The notes under the pieces: generated by a model | The model's database searches: none | What the model saw: the letters and a program-made list of their open reading frames with translations, nothing else | What the model was told of the DNA's origin: nothing | Position numbers and translations under genes: made by a program | From: Selenomonadaceae bacterium UBA2897 | GTDB taxonomy: Bacteria; Bacillota; Negativicutes; Selenomonadales; Selenomonadaceae | NCBI GenBank assembly: GCA_002350105.1 | Contig: DEDT01000002.1 | Coordinates: forward strand, 59,559 to 119,603 | Length of the DNA stretch: 60,045 nucleotides | Direction: 5' to 3' | In this document: positions 18,297-26,195 of the stretch, in pieces | How positions within the stretch are numbered: the first letter of the stretch is position 1 | Layout: each line of letters starts with the position of its first letter

Positions 18297-19598
18297 TTAC
18301 TTCACCGCGCCCAGCATGGTCGGCAGGGCCATGGAGAGCTGCGGCACAAAGGTCACGAGCATGAGGCCGATGAGCATGGCTGCATACATCGGCAGCATGG
18401 TCTTGCCCACGCGCTCCAGCGACATCTTGCTGATGCCGCAGCCGACGAAGAGGGCCGAGCCCACCGGCGGCGTGCAGAGGCCAATGGCCAGGTTGTAGAT
18501 CAGCATGACGCCGAACTGCACCGGACTCATGCCGCAGGCCGTGGCGACCGGCAGCAGGATCGGTGTCATGATGACGATCAGCGGGGCCATATCCATGACT
18601 GCGCCGAGGAAGAGCAGCAGCAGATTCATCGCCAGCAGGATGATGACCGGATTGTCGCTGATGCTCAGCACACCCTGCGTGATGAGCGCCGGCACCTTGA
18701 GAAAGGCCATCATCCAGCCGAAGGCACCCGCAGCCGCGATGAGGCTGAATACCATCGCGATGGTCTTGACCGTATTCATGAGTACGCCCGGAATCATGTT
18801 GAGCTTCAGTTCCCGATAAATAAAGAAGGAAACGATGAACGCATAGATGCATGCGATGGCCGCCGACTCCGTCGCCGTGAAGAAGCCGAGTGCCGTACCG
18901 AAGAAAATGATGAGCGCCGTACCGAGTGCCAGCAGCGCATCCTTCGTCGTCGTGATGAATTCTTTCAGGCCAACGGCGCGGCCTTTCGGGTACTTATGCT
19001 TGATCGACATGTAGATGGAGACGACGAGCAGGCAGCAGCCGAGCAGCACGCCCGGGATGAAGCCACCGAGGAACAGGGCACCAACCGATACGCCGCCCGC
19101 GGCCAGCGAGTAGATGATCATGTTGTGCGAAGGCGGAATCAGCACGCCCTGGCAGGCACCCGTAACCGTGATGGCCGTCGAGAACTCCGGCGTGTAGCCG
19201 GCCTTGACCATCATCGGGATCTCCACGGAGCCCAGCGACGAGACATCGGCCACAGCCGAGCCCGAAATGCCGCCGAAGAACATCGAAGCCACGATATTCA
19301 CATGAGAGAGGCCGCCGCGGAATCGTCCGACCAGCGCATTCGCAAACGCGAGCAGGCGGTCGGAAATACCGCCGACGCACATGATCTCACCGGCGAGGAT
19401 AAAGAACGGAATCGCCATCAGCGAGAACGAGTTAATCGATTTACTCATCTGCTGCACGAGAGACATCAGCGGCACGTGCACGTAGAGCATCGTGATGGCC
19501 GTCGAGCCGGCCAGCGCAAAGGTAATCGGCACGCGCGCGATGATAAAGACGAAGAACGTACCGAACAGGAGCGCAATCGCCAATTGATGGTCAAACAT
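18297..19598 (-). CDS. dctM: TRAP transporter large permease subunit (DctM)
   Basis: 433 residues with about 12 hydrophobic segments. This is the ion-coupled transport subunit of a TRAP system in the inner membrane. Family motifs include IPFFILAGEIM, GGISGSAVADVSSLGSVEIP (conserved loop near 115-135), GVLIPPSHNMIIYS and the late GLCTPPVGSALFVGCGI. The start codon overlaps the dctQ stop by one base (TAATG), indicating coupled translation. It works with DctQ and with the binding protein encoded upstream at 20286-21296, and possibly also with the second receptor at 17136-18146. Confidence 0.96.
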   Translation of the reverse strand: MFDHQLAIALLFGTFFVFIIARVPITFALAGSTAITMLYVHVPLMSLVQQMSKSINSFSLMAIPFFILAGEIMCVGGISDRLLAFANALVGRFRGGLSHVNIVASMFFGGISGSAVADVSSLGSVEIPMMVKAGYTPEFSTAITVTGACQGVLIPPSHNMIIYSLAAGGVSVGALFLGGFIPGVLLGCCLLVVSIYMSIKHKYPKGRAVGLKEFITTTKDALLALGTALIIFFGTALGFFTATESAAIACIYAFIVSFFIYRELKLNMIPGVLMNTVKTIAMVFSLIAAAGAFGWMMAFLKVPALITQGVLSISDNPVIILLAMNLLLLFLGAVMDMAPLIVIMTPILLPVATACGMSPVQFGVMLIYNLAIGLCTPPVGSALFVGCGISKMSLERVGKTMLPMYAAMLIGLMLVTFVPQLSMALPTMLGAVK

Positions 19599-20179
19599 TA
19601 CCGGGCACCCCCATCCTGGCTATCTGCCTTTTCCTCCGGATCATCGCGGTAGAACTTCTTGTGCTCATACCGCTGCAGGCCGAAGAAATCCAAAAGCGTA
19701 AAGTAGACGATAAACACGCCGCCCACGGGAATCATGACGTACATGAGACCGGCCGGCCACTGCGTTGCTGGCAGCGTCGAGGTCATCGTACTCATGACGA
19801 GGCGCGCGCCGTAGTAAACCATGAAGCAGCCAAAGCCCATGATGACCAAAAGGTCCATCTTGCCCACAAACCAGGCAACTTTCTTCGGCAGCAGGCCATA
19901 GAAAAAGCCCAGGGCGATATGCAGCCCTTTCTGCACGCCGATGGCCATCGAGATAAAGGCCATCCAGACCATGAGGAACAGGGCCACCTCCTCGGACCAG
20001 CGGATACTGGTGCCGAGGAACTTGCGGCTGATGACCTCAGCCGAGACGATGAGCACGATGACGAGCAGCACGGCCTGCGAATAGGTCAGCAGCACGGAAT
20101 ACGCGGCATCAAAGACGTAGGTGATCGCCGATAGAACGGGGTTCAGCTTTTCCTTTTCCTGCCCTTGTGGTGTTTCCAT
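19598..20179 (-). CDS. dctQ: TRAP transporter small permease subunit (DctQ)
   Basis: 193 residues with four predicted membrane spans. The conserved RWSEEVALFLMVWMAFI segment (about 60-76) and GLHIALGFFYGLLPKK are typical of DctQ. The C-terminal tail is charged and cytoplasmic. It forms the scaffold and dimer interface with DctM. It sits between dctP and dctM with 107 bp to dctP and a one-base overlap with dctM. Confidence 0.95.
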   Translation of the reverse strand: METPQGQEKEKLNPVLSAITYVFDAAYSVLLTYSQAVLLVIVLIVSAEVISRKFLGTSIRWSEEVALFLMVWMAFISMAIGVQKGLHIALGFFYGLLPKKVAWFVGKMDLLVIMGFGCFMVYYGARLVMSTMTSTLPATQWPAGLMYVMIPVGGVFIVYFTLLDFFGLQRYEHKKFYRDDPEEKADSQDGGAR

Positions 20180-20207
20180 AGTGATTCACTCCCTCGGGAC
20201 ATCATAA

Positions 20208-20263
20208 AAGCAGGCTCCGCCGGAGATACGCCCATGGCAGTACCAGACGGGCAGAACCTGCTT
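20208..20263 (-). promoter_or_regulatory. Intercistronic stem-loop between dctP and dctQ
   Basis: On the minus strand AAGCAGG (20263-20257) pairs with CCTGCTT (20214-20208), enclosing smaller hairpins such as CTCCG/CGGAG; the distal arm runs into TTTA. Such structures often cause partial termination or protect the upstream message, giving more binding protein than permease. That role is inferred. Confidence 0.45.
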
Positions 20264-20285
20264 ACCTTGTCAATTCTGGAACAAT

Positions 20286-21296
20286 TTACTTCACTGCGCG
20301 AATCTGATCGATGAGCTCTTTGTAGTCTGCTCCGTACTTCTCATAGAGCGGCTGCATCGCCTTGACGAACTCCTCGCGCGCCTCGGCCGAAAGCTTCGTG
20401 ATCACGGCACCGCCATCGCGGACTTTCTGCTCGGAGGCCTTCTCCTGCTCAGCCCAGAGCTGACGCTCATACTTTGCGGACTCGGCAGCGCACTCGCGCA
20501 GGATCTTCTGGTCATCCGGCGAGAGCTTATCCCAGGTCTGCTTCGAGATGATCTGCATCTCCGGGATGCGGCTGTGCTCATCGACGACGTAGTATTTCGC
20601 TACCTCGTAATGACTCGTGGACTCATAGGACGGCCAGTTGTTCTCAGCACCGTCGATGACGCCCGTCTGCAGGCCGGAGTAAACCTCGCCATAGGCCATC
20701 GGCGTCGGGCTCGCGCCCAGTGCCTTGACCATATCCATCATGAGGCCGGATTCCTGTACGCGGATCTTCAGCCCCTTCATGTCAGCCATGCTCTTGATCT
20801 CGTGCTTGGAGTTGTAGAAGTTACGCGCACCGGCGTCATACCAGGACAGGCCGACGATGCCATCCTTCTCCGTGCTGCCTAAGAGCTTCTTGCCGATATC
20901 GCCATCGAGCACCTTCCACATGTGATCGGCATCGCGATAAAGGTAAGGCATCTGCAACGCCATGAGGTCTTTCGAGAACTCGGAGAGCGGCGTGAGGCTT
21001 ACGCGGGACATATCGATGCCACCGAACTGGATTTGCTCGATCACGGATTTCTCGTCACCAAGCTGGCCGCTGTCATATACCTCAACCGTGATGCGCCCGT
21101 TCGTCTTCTCCTTCACGAGTTCCGCGAACTTCTGCGCGCCCTTCGTCGTCGGATAGTCGGCCACCTGGTTCTCCGCGTAGCGCAGTACCATCTTGTCGCC
21201 GCTGCCAGAGGAACCGGACTGGCCGCCGCAGCCTGCAAGCACCATCGTGCTGACCGCCAGCACGGAGAGTGCAGCCATAATCTTCTTCAGGAACAT
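20286..21296 (-). CDS. dctP: TRAP transporter solute-binding lipoprotein (first DctP)
   Basis: 336 residues from the ATG at 21296, chosen because GGAGGG lies just upstream; an eight-codon in-frame extension to 21320 would run through that site. The lipobox is VLAGCGG. The DctP motifs are SWYDAGARNFYNSKHEI, GLKIRVQESGLMMDMVKALG and GAENNWPSYESTSHYE, the ligand-binding region. Captured ligand is passed to DctQM. Shared operator sites with uxaC and the divergent LacI-family gene make glucuronate/galacturonate the best ligand guess. It heads the dctPQM operon. Confidence 0.93.
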   Translation of the reverse strand: MFLKKIMAALSVLAVSTMVLAGCGGQSGSSGSGDKMVLRYAENQVADYPTTKGAQKFAELVKEKTNGRITVEVYDSGQLGDEKSVIEQIQFGGIDMSRVSLTPLSEFSKDLMALQMPYLYRDADHMWKVLDGDIGKKLLGSTEKDGIVGLSWYDAGARNFYNSKHEIKSMADMKGLKIRVQESGLMMDMVKALGASPTPMAYGEVYSGLQTGVIDGAENNWPSYESTSHYEVAKYYVVDEHSRIPEMQIISKQTWDKLSPDDQKILRECAAESAKYERQLWAEQEKASEQKVRDGGAVITKLSAEAREEFVKAMQPLYEKYGADYKELIDQIRAVK

Positions 21297-21342
21297 GATT
21301 TTCCCTCCTAAACGATTCATCCTTTTCCCACGTGGTTTCTTC

Positions 21343-21356
21343 TGTAACGCCTTACA
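21343..21356. promoter_or_regulatory. LacI-family operator before dctPQM
   Basis: TGTAACGCCTTACA has exact TGTAA/TTACA arms and a central CG step, the usual LacI-family form. It lies five bases downstream of the dctP -10 box, over the expected +1. Confidence 0.75.
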
Positions 21357-21361
21357 GCCCC

Positions 21362-21390
21362 ATTGTATACGTCAAAACACGACTTGTCAA
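21362..21390 (-). promoter_or_regulatory. dctPQM promoter
   Basis: Minus-strand TTGACA (21390-21385), a 17-bp spacer and TACAAT (21367-21362). Its architecture is almost identical to the uxaC promoter. The remaining AT-rich sequence to about 21600 shows no gene or clear signal. Confidence 0.85.
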
Positions 21391-21607
21391 TACAAAATTA
21401 CTTTTCGCAGAAAATTCTGTCTGTCCAAGGCAATTTGCAGGAATAATCCTTCTTTTTCATGTTTTCCATTATATTGTTTCGTAAAATGTGGATTTCATAT
21501 TATAAATAACCGTTATCATAATTATTTTAGTCAATTTATTCTAATTACGCCGATCTCAACGAGGAGTAAAAGTAATAGGAAACAGGATACGCAAAAGGAA
21601 AATAGAT

Positions 21608-21636
21608 TTGTCAAAGGCAGGGAAATAGCTTATACT
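21608..21636 (+). promoter_or_regulatory. Promoter of LacI-family regulator
   Basis: TTGTCA (21608-21613), a 17-bp spacer and TATACT (21631-21636). Confidence 0.8.
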
Positions 21637-21651
21637 ATATCATGAGTGTTT

Positions 21652-21665
21652 TGTAAGCTCTTTAC
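21652..21665. promoter_or_regulatory. LacI-family operator in regulator leader
   Basis: TGTAAGCTCTTTAC shares its first 11 bases with the uxaC operator and lies 15 bases after the -10 box, between promoter and start codon. This is consistent with autorepression. Confidence 0.6.
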
Positions 21666-21698
21666 CAAATTGTTGCAACATAGCGAAAGGATAGCTAT

Positions 21699-22715
21699 AT
21701 GACTATTTATGATATTGCCAAAAGCTGCGGTGTTTCCATCGCCACGGTCTCACGCGTCATCAACGGCAGCGATAAAGTCAGCGAGAAAACCCGGCAGAAA
21801 GTCCTGCAGGCCATCCAGGAGCAGAACTATTCCCCGAACCCCTTCGCCCGCGGCCTCGGCCTGAACTCCATGAAAATGATCGGCATCCTCTGCACCGACA
21901 TCGCCGATGCCTTCTACGCCAAGGCCGTATCCCTCGTCGAGCATGACCTGCGTGAGCGCGGCCTCGATGTGATTCTCGGCTGCACGGGCGTCGAGCTCAG
22001 CGGCAAGAAGAAGTACCTCGAGCTCATGCTGCAGAAACACGTCGATGCCATCATCCTCATCGGCTCGCCCTATCGCGAGGAAGGCAGCAACGATCATCTG
22101 GCCAAAGTCGCGCAGGAAGTCCCCATCATCACCATCAACAGCCTCATCGAGCTGCCGAATATCTACTGCGTCGTCTGCGACGAGGCGGCGGGCATCACGC
22201 AGAGCGTCAGGGAGCTCGCTGCGAGTGGCTGCCAGCACATTCTCTACCTTTTCGACCGCCTCTCCTACAGCGGCCAGCGCAAGCTGCAGGGCTACCGCAA
22301 GGGCCTCGCGGATGCGGGACTCAAAGACGATGACAAGCTCGTCTGCCAGGTCGGGCGCGACATCCTGCCCGCCTACAAGGCCACGGAGAAGCTGCTGCAG
22401 CAGGGCGTGGCCTTCGACGCCATCATCGCCTCGGAGGACGTCGTGGCCGTCGGCGCGCAGAAGGCGCTCTCAGCCCACGGCAAGCGGCTGCCCGTCATCG
22501 GATGCAACAATTCCGTGCTCGCGGAATGTGCGACGCCCTCGCTTACCAGCATCGACAACCGGCTGGAAATCCTCTGCCCCGCCGCCGTCGACGTGCTCAC
22601 GAAGGTACTGGAAAACGGCGAGAACGCCGCCCCCTCCAAGACCATCTACCCCGCGGTCATCGTACACCGCGAGAGTTTCCCCGCCCCCAAAGACGGGCAT
22701 GCTGCCAAAGCATAA
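21699..22715 (+). CDS. LacI/GalR-family transcriptional regulator of hexuronate genes
   Basis: 338 residues. The N-terminal HTH (TIYDIAKSCGVSIATVSRVI, about 2-21) and hinge helix (NPFARGL) are followed by a periplasmic-binding-protein-like ligand domain from about residue 60 (MIGILCTDIADAFYAKAVS). It is transcribed divergently from dctPQM. TGTAA-type operators lie at its own leader, at dctP and at uxaC, so it most likely represses the uptake and catabolic genes until a hexuronate or derivative binds. The inducer is not deducible. GAAAGGA precedes the ATG. Confidence 0.93.
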   Translation: MTIYDIAKSCGVSIATVSRVINGSDKVSEKTRQKVLQAIQEQNYSPNPFARGLGLNSMKMIGILCTDIADAFYAKAVSLVEHDLRERGLDVILGCTGVELSGKKKYLELMLQKHVDAIILIGSPYREEGSNDHLAKVAQEVPIITINSLIELPNIYCVVCDEAAGITQSVRELAASGCQHILYLFDRLSYSGQRKLQGYRKGLADAGLKDDDKLVCQVGRDILPAYKATEKLLQQGVAFDAIIASEDVVAVGAQKALSAHGKRLPVIGCNNSVLAECATPSLTSIDNRLEILCPAAVDVLTKVLENGENAAPSKTIYPAVIVHRESFPAPKDGHAAKA

Positions 22716-22768
22716 TTCCCCCTGACAGGTTCTAAACAAAAGTTACGGCCGATTCGCCGATTTTATGT

Positions 22769-22774
22769 TATAAT
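22769..22774 (+). promoter_or_regulatory. -10 box of TauE/SafE gene
   Basis: A perfect TATAAT, 63 bp before the proposed start codon. No good -35 is visible. It rules out the in-frame TTG/ATG at 22774-22779 as the start. Confidence 0.55.
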
Positions 22775-22836
22775 TGATGCCTGTAACAAATAAAGGACTA
22801 TACAGAAATCCCAAACGGAGAAAGGAAGTTTTACTT

Positions 22837-23628
22837 TTGTTGTTAGCCTTTATCCTTTTCCTGCTGCTGGGCATCGGCGTGGGAACGTTCGGCACGCTCG
22901 TCGGCATCGGCGGTGGCCTCATCTGCGTCCCCATCTTCATCCTGCTCCTGAGCGACGGCGGCATCTACCCCTATTTCCACTCCGCCGCTGAGATCGCCGG
23001 CACCTCGCTGGTCGTGGTCATGGCCAATGCCCTCTCCGGCACGATGGCCTATATCCGCCAGAAACGCGTCTACTTCAACGCGGCGATCCCCTTCGCTATC
23101 GCGACGCTGCCCGGTGCCTGGTTCGGCTCCAGCATCGTCGATAAATTCAGCGGCACGCAGCTCGACCTCTACTTTGGTATCTTCCTGCTGTTCATGGCCA
23201 TCATGATGTACTGGAACAACATGCACAAGCCACGCACCGATGTCATGGACATCCCGGATAACTTCCAGTATCCACGCATGCTCGGTATCATCATCAGTTT
23301 CGGCGTGGGCTTTCTCTCCAGTATCTTCGGCATCGGCGGTGGCGTCATCCACGTACCGCTGATGATCTACGCGCTGGGCTTCCCCGTGCACGTGGCTACA
23401 GCGACCTCGCATTTCGTGCTGGCGGTCTCCTCCACCTTCGGTGTGATTTCCCATTTCCTCATGCATCATATCGTCTGGATTCCGGCCATCAGCATCTCCA
23501 TCGGCGCGGCCATCGGCGCCCAGATCGGCGCGAAAATCTCGAAAAAGACCAAGAGCAAGCTCATCCTCACGCTGCTCTCCCTCGCGATGTTCGCCCTCGG
23601 CATCCGCCTCATCCTGCTCGGTGCCTGA
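22837..23628 (+). CDS. TauE/SafE family permease
   Basis: 263-residue integral membrane protein with about eight hydrophobic spans in two repeats. Each repeat carries the family glycine motif: GVGTFGTLVGIGGGLICVP near the N-terminus and FLSSIFGIGGGVIHVPLM in the second half. The family exports or imports sulfite, sulfoacetate and related organosulfur anions; the substrate here is unknown. I place the start at TTG 22837, eight bases after GGAAG, because the upstream in-frame codons overlap a TATAAT box; the start is uncertain by a few codons. It is followed by a bidirectional terminator. Confidence 0.88.
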   Translation: MLLAFILFLLLGIGVGTFGTLVGIGGGLICVPIFILLLSDGGIYPYFHSAAEIAGTSLVVVMANALSGTMAYIRQKRVYFNAAIPFAIATLPGAWFGSSIVDKFSGTQLDLYFGIFLLFMAIMMYWNNMHKPRTDVMDIPDNFQYPRMLGIIISFGVGFLSSIFGIGGGVIHVPLMIYALGFPVHVATATSHFVLAVSSTFGVISHFLMHHIVWIPAISISIGAAIGAQIGAKISKKTKSKLILTLLSLAMFALGIRLILLGA

Positions 23629-23640
23629 GCCATATGCAAA

Positions 23641-23701
23641 GAAACACCCTCTGACGGGAAAATACTGAACTCGTTCAGTACCTCCCGCAAGAGGGTGTTT
23701 T
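23641..23701. terminator. Bidirectional terminator
   Basis: A long nested hairpin: AACACCCTCT near 23643 pairs with AGAGGGTGTT near 23690, with inner GGGA/TCCC and TACTGAAC/GTTCAGTA stems. It has T-runs on both strands and lies between convergent genes. Confidence 0.85.
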
Positions 23702-23708
23702 GCTATCT

Positions 23709-24860
23709 TTATGCCTGCTGCAGCGTGAACACGGCCAGCTCCGGCGGACAGCCGATACGGCATGGGAACCAGCTGCCGTTGCCGCTGTGCACGTAGCCGT
23801 AATGCCCGCCGATACGCACGATGCCGCGCGTATACTTGAAAACCGGGAACACGGGGATGCCGAGAAAGCCGAACTGGCTGCCGTGCGTATGGCCCGTAAG
23901 CGTGAGCGCCGCACCGCGGGCCGCACCGTCGTCGATGAACTCCGGATGGTGCGCGAGGAACAGCACCACGGCGTCCTCCGGCACCGCCGCGAAGGCCTGG
24001 TCCGTAAAGGCCGCTTTGTCCTGGGCAAAACGAGGCCGGTTCATGGGATAGTCCACACCCACGAGCCAGAGCGGTGCAAGGCCTGCCACGGGTTCCGCCT
24101 GATTGACCAGCACGTGCACGTCCGTCTCGCGCAGTGCCTTCTGCGTCTCGCCCCAGTTGCGGAAATGTTCGTGATTGCCGGGGCAGAACCAGATCCCCAG
24201 CGGGAACTGATCCGTGTATTCCGCGAGGATATGCACCGCCTCGAGGTTGATTTTGTTATCGTCAAAGAGGTCACCCGTAATCGCCAGCAGATCCGGCCGG
24301 GCCGCCACCGCACGCGTCAGCAGCTCACGCAAATCCGCCAGTGAATAAAACATCCCCAGATGCACGTCGCTGAGCTGGGCGATGCGCAACCCCGCCAGCT
24401 GCGCTGGCAAGCCCGCCACGGGAATGTCGTAGTGCCGCACTGCCAGCTGGTGGCGCTCAATGCCTTCACCGTACAAACCCGCGCCAAAGGCTGCGACCGG
24501 ATAGACGGCTGCCCGCTGCAGGAGCCGCCGCCGCGAGGCATCGAAGGGCACGGGCCGATGCCAATGCCTATACATGCTGCGCACGAGCAGCGCCAGCACC
24601 ACCAGCACCAAAAGCACCAGCTGAAACATAAAGACGACGGTCAGAACCTGCAGCGTCGGGCCGAGATAGGCCCAGTCTGCCAGATGCCAGTCCGGATGGC
24701 GTGCGCCGAGAAAAAAGCCTGCCAACGCCGCACCGTCGACGAGTAACAGCAGCACGGTCGCCACCATACGACCCCGCCCGCGGCTCACATAGGATAGCGA
24801 CCAGGCCGTACCCAGCAGCAGCGCCGCCAGAATGGCACAGAGAATTTCAAAAAACGTCAT
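23709..24860 (-). CDS. Membrane-anchored metallophosphoesterase (YkuE/YaeI-like)
   Basis: 383 residues. Three hydrophobic segments (about 1-100) anchor a calcineurin-like phosphoesterase domain. All metal-site motifs are present: SDVHLG, GDLFDDN, GNHEH, AHHPE and GHTHGSQ. YkuE/YaeI relatives dephosphorylate lipid-linked substrates such as UDP-diacylglucosamine or remove undecaprenyl-type phosphates; the substrate here is not certain. GGAAGG lies just before the ATG. It is transcribed alone toward the shared bidirectional terminator. Confidence 0.92.
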   Translation of the reverse strand: MTFFEILCAILAALLLGTAWSLSYVSRGRGRMVATVLLLLVDGAALAGFFLGARHPDWHLADWAYLGPTLQVLTVVFMFQLVLLVLVVLALLVRSMYRHWHRPVPFDASRRRLLQRAAVYPVAAFGAGLYGEGIERHQLAVRHYDIPVAGLPAQLAGLRIAQLSDVHLGMFYSLADLRELLTRAVAARPDLLAITGDLFDDNKINLEAVHILAEYTDQFPLGIWFCPGNHEHFRNWGETQKALRETDVHVLVNQAEPVAGLAPLWLVGVDYPMNRPRFAQDKAAFTDQAFAAVPEDAVVLFLAHHPEFIDDGAARGAALTLTGHTHGSQFGFLGIPVFPVFKYTRGIVRIGGHYGYVHSGNGSWFPCRIGCPPELAVFTLQQA

Positions 24861-24923
24861 ATATGGCCTTCCTTCTGAAGATTTCCATCAATTCCACATT
24901 TTTCAATGCTTCAGCCTTTCAGT

Positions 24924-24982
24924 GTTGAGAGTTGGGAGTTGCCGTGATTCTATCTCAACTCTCAACTCTTCACTCTCAACTC
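24924..24982. repeat. GTTGAGAGTTG inverted/tandem repeat cluster
   Basis: GTTGAGAGTTG (24924-24934) is matched by its exact inverse CAACTCTCAAC (24956-24966), and the CTCTCAACTC unit recurs at 24973-24982. The low-complexity CT/GA repeats sit upstream of the phosphoesterase gene with no coding potential. The function is unknown. Confidence 0.6.
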
Positions 24983-25018
24983 TGTCTTTTATTCTACCAT
25001 GCCCTGGCAAATCGGGCA

Positions 25019-25046
25019 CAAAAAAAGAACCGGCCTGCACCGATTC
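25019..25046 (-). terminator. Terminator after small HTH-like gene
   Basis: GAATCGG and CCGGTTC (minus strand 25046-25040 and 25033-25027) pair with one G-U, followed by seven T residues. Confidence 0.75.
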
Positions 25047-25109
25047 AACAGAGTCTAAGATACGTCGCGAAGGGAAGTCATACCGCCCGCAAGGGGCGTA
25101 CCGCAGGAC

Positions 25110-25349
25110 TCATGCCAGGCCGCGCAGATGCGCCAGCTCCGCCTGACGCTCGCGATAATACCAGCGCACGGACTTGCCGATGGCACAGCGGATGGCATCG
25201 AGTTTGCCCTCACGGGCTAGCTTCTTCAAGGATGATACATCAAAACCGCTCGTAGAAAGATAACTGGCGGAAAGGAAACCGACATTCCGGAGATGCTTGC
25301 GATAGCTGGCGCTGTCGCGGCTGTCCATTTCGATCTGTTTGATAGCCAT
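25110..25349 (-). CDS. Small HTH-like hypothetical protein
   Basis: 79 residues, basic. The C-terminal half, including DVSSLKKLAREGKLD and then GKSVRWYYRERQAEL, resembles the excisionase/MerR-like HTH_17 pattern (helix, short wing, aromatic pair). The N-terminal half is unassigned. GGGG precedes the ATG by seven bases, and an extended -10 box (TGCTATAAT on the minus strand near 25461-25469) lies 112 bp upstream. It is flanked by its own terminator. The gene looks real, but a DNA-binding role is only suggested. Confidence 0.6.
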   Translation of the reverse strand: MAIKQIEMDSRDSASYRKHLRNVGFLSASYLSTSGFDVSSLKKLAREGKLDAIRCAIGKSVRWYYRERQAELAHLRGLA

Positions 25350-25680
25350 AAATAATCCCCCTCAATAAAACTGACAGGTTTTCGCGCTTTGTCCAGCACC
25401 TACAAACAGCTGGCCGAACGCTCCGTGATTTATTTACAGTGTTATCCTTGCGACACCCACATTATAGCACATAATTGTAAACAAGTACACTCTGCCAGCC
25501 GTATCGGGCCGCAGTTTAACGAAAGCTTTACCCGTTCTTTACTATGCGGGAATAGCGTTCGCCTTTCAGGAGTAAACACTTGCAATCACTACGTAAAACC
25601 TAAAAAATTCTACTTCCCGCCGAAACCGATTTAGTCTATAATATTCATAATACGTGTTGTGTTTTATAGGAGGCTTTTCT
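25350..25680. other. Intergenic region between divergent genes
   Basis: 331 bp. It holds the extended -10 box of the small HTH-like gene (minus strand, ATTATA at 25461-25466) and a TATAAT at 25637-25642 that probably serves the hydrogenase operon, with only a weak TTCCCG at -35. A TAGGAGG ribosome-binding site precedes hydC. An 81-codon plus-strand frame (25389-25634) has atypical composition and is not considered a gene. Confidence 0.6.
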
Positions 25681-26181
25681 ATGCTGACAGAACCCACCCA
25701 GGCATACCCTCTCCCCGATACTCTGCGGGAAAAGATCGACCAGGTGCTGGAAACCCACGACTACGACTACACGCAGATCGTCGGCATCCTGCTCGAGGTC
25801 CAGGACCTCAACGAGCGCCACTATATCCCGGAGCCGGTAGCCTATTACATCGCCTATCGTCTCGATATGCGCGTTACCAACGTCTACGACATCATCAATT
25901 TCTACAGCGAACTCTCGGACAAGCCGCGCGCGAAATATCCCATTCAGGTGTGCAGCTCCATCGCCTGCCGCGTCAACGACAGCGCGAGTCTCGCCGCCAC
26001 GCTCAAGGATATCCTGAGCATCGACTTCGGCGAGACGACCTATGACGGCCGCTTCACGCTGGAGAAGGTCACCTGCTTCGGCGCCTGCGACCGCGCACCA
26101 GCCGTGCGCATCAACGGTCACGTCTACGATCATCTGGACTCGCGTGCCAAGATCGAGCATCTGCTCGCGTCGCTGGACTGA
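25681..26181 (+). CDS. hydC: Hydrogenase subunit HydC (NuoE-like [2Fe-2S] protein)
   Basis: 166 residues. Thioredoxin-like [2Fe-2S] ferredoxin domain with Cys ligands in CSSIAC and CFGAC, the NuoE/HydC/HoxE pattern. It is the small electron-transfer subunit of a trimeric [FeFe] hydrogenase. The start at 25681 is chosen for its TAGGAGG site; the frame extends nine codons upstream without one. It is the first gene of hydC-hydB-hydA. Confidence 0.93.
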   Translation: MLTEPTQAYPLPDTLREKIDQVLETHDYDYTQIVGILLEVQDLNERHYIPEPVAYYIAYRLDMRVTNVYDIINFYSELSDKPRAKYPIQVCSSIACRVNDSASLAATLKDILSIDFGETTYDGRFTLEKVTCFGACDRAPAVRINGHVYDHLDSRAKIEHLLASLD

Positions 26182-26195
26182 AGGGAGTGCAAAGA

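Noticed and set aside
18273..19652. 459-codon plus-strand frame over dctM
   Set aside because: It is His/Arg/Glu-rich antisense of a clear DctM gene.
25389..25634. 81-codon plus-strand frame before the hydrogenase operon
   Set aside because: No ribosome-binding site, Cys/Tyr/His-rich random composition, and it overlaps promoter elements of both flanking units.
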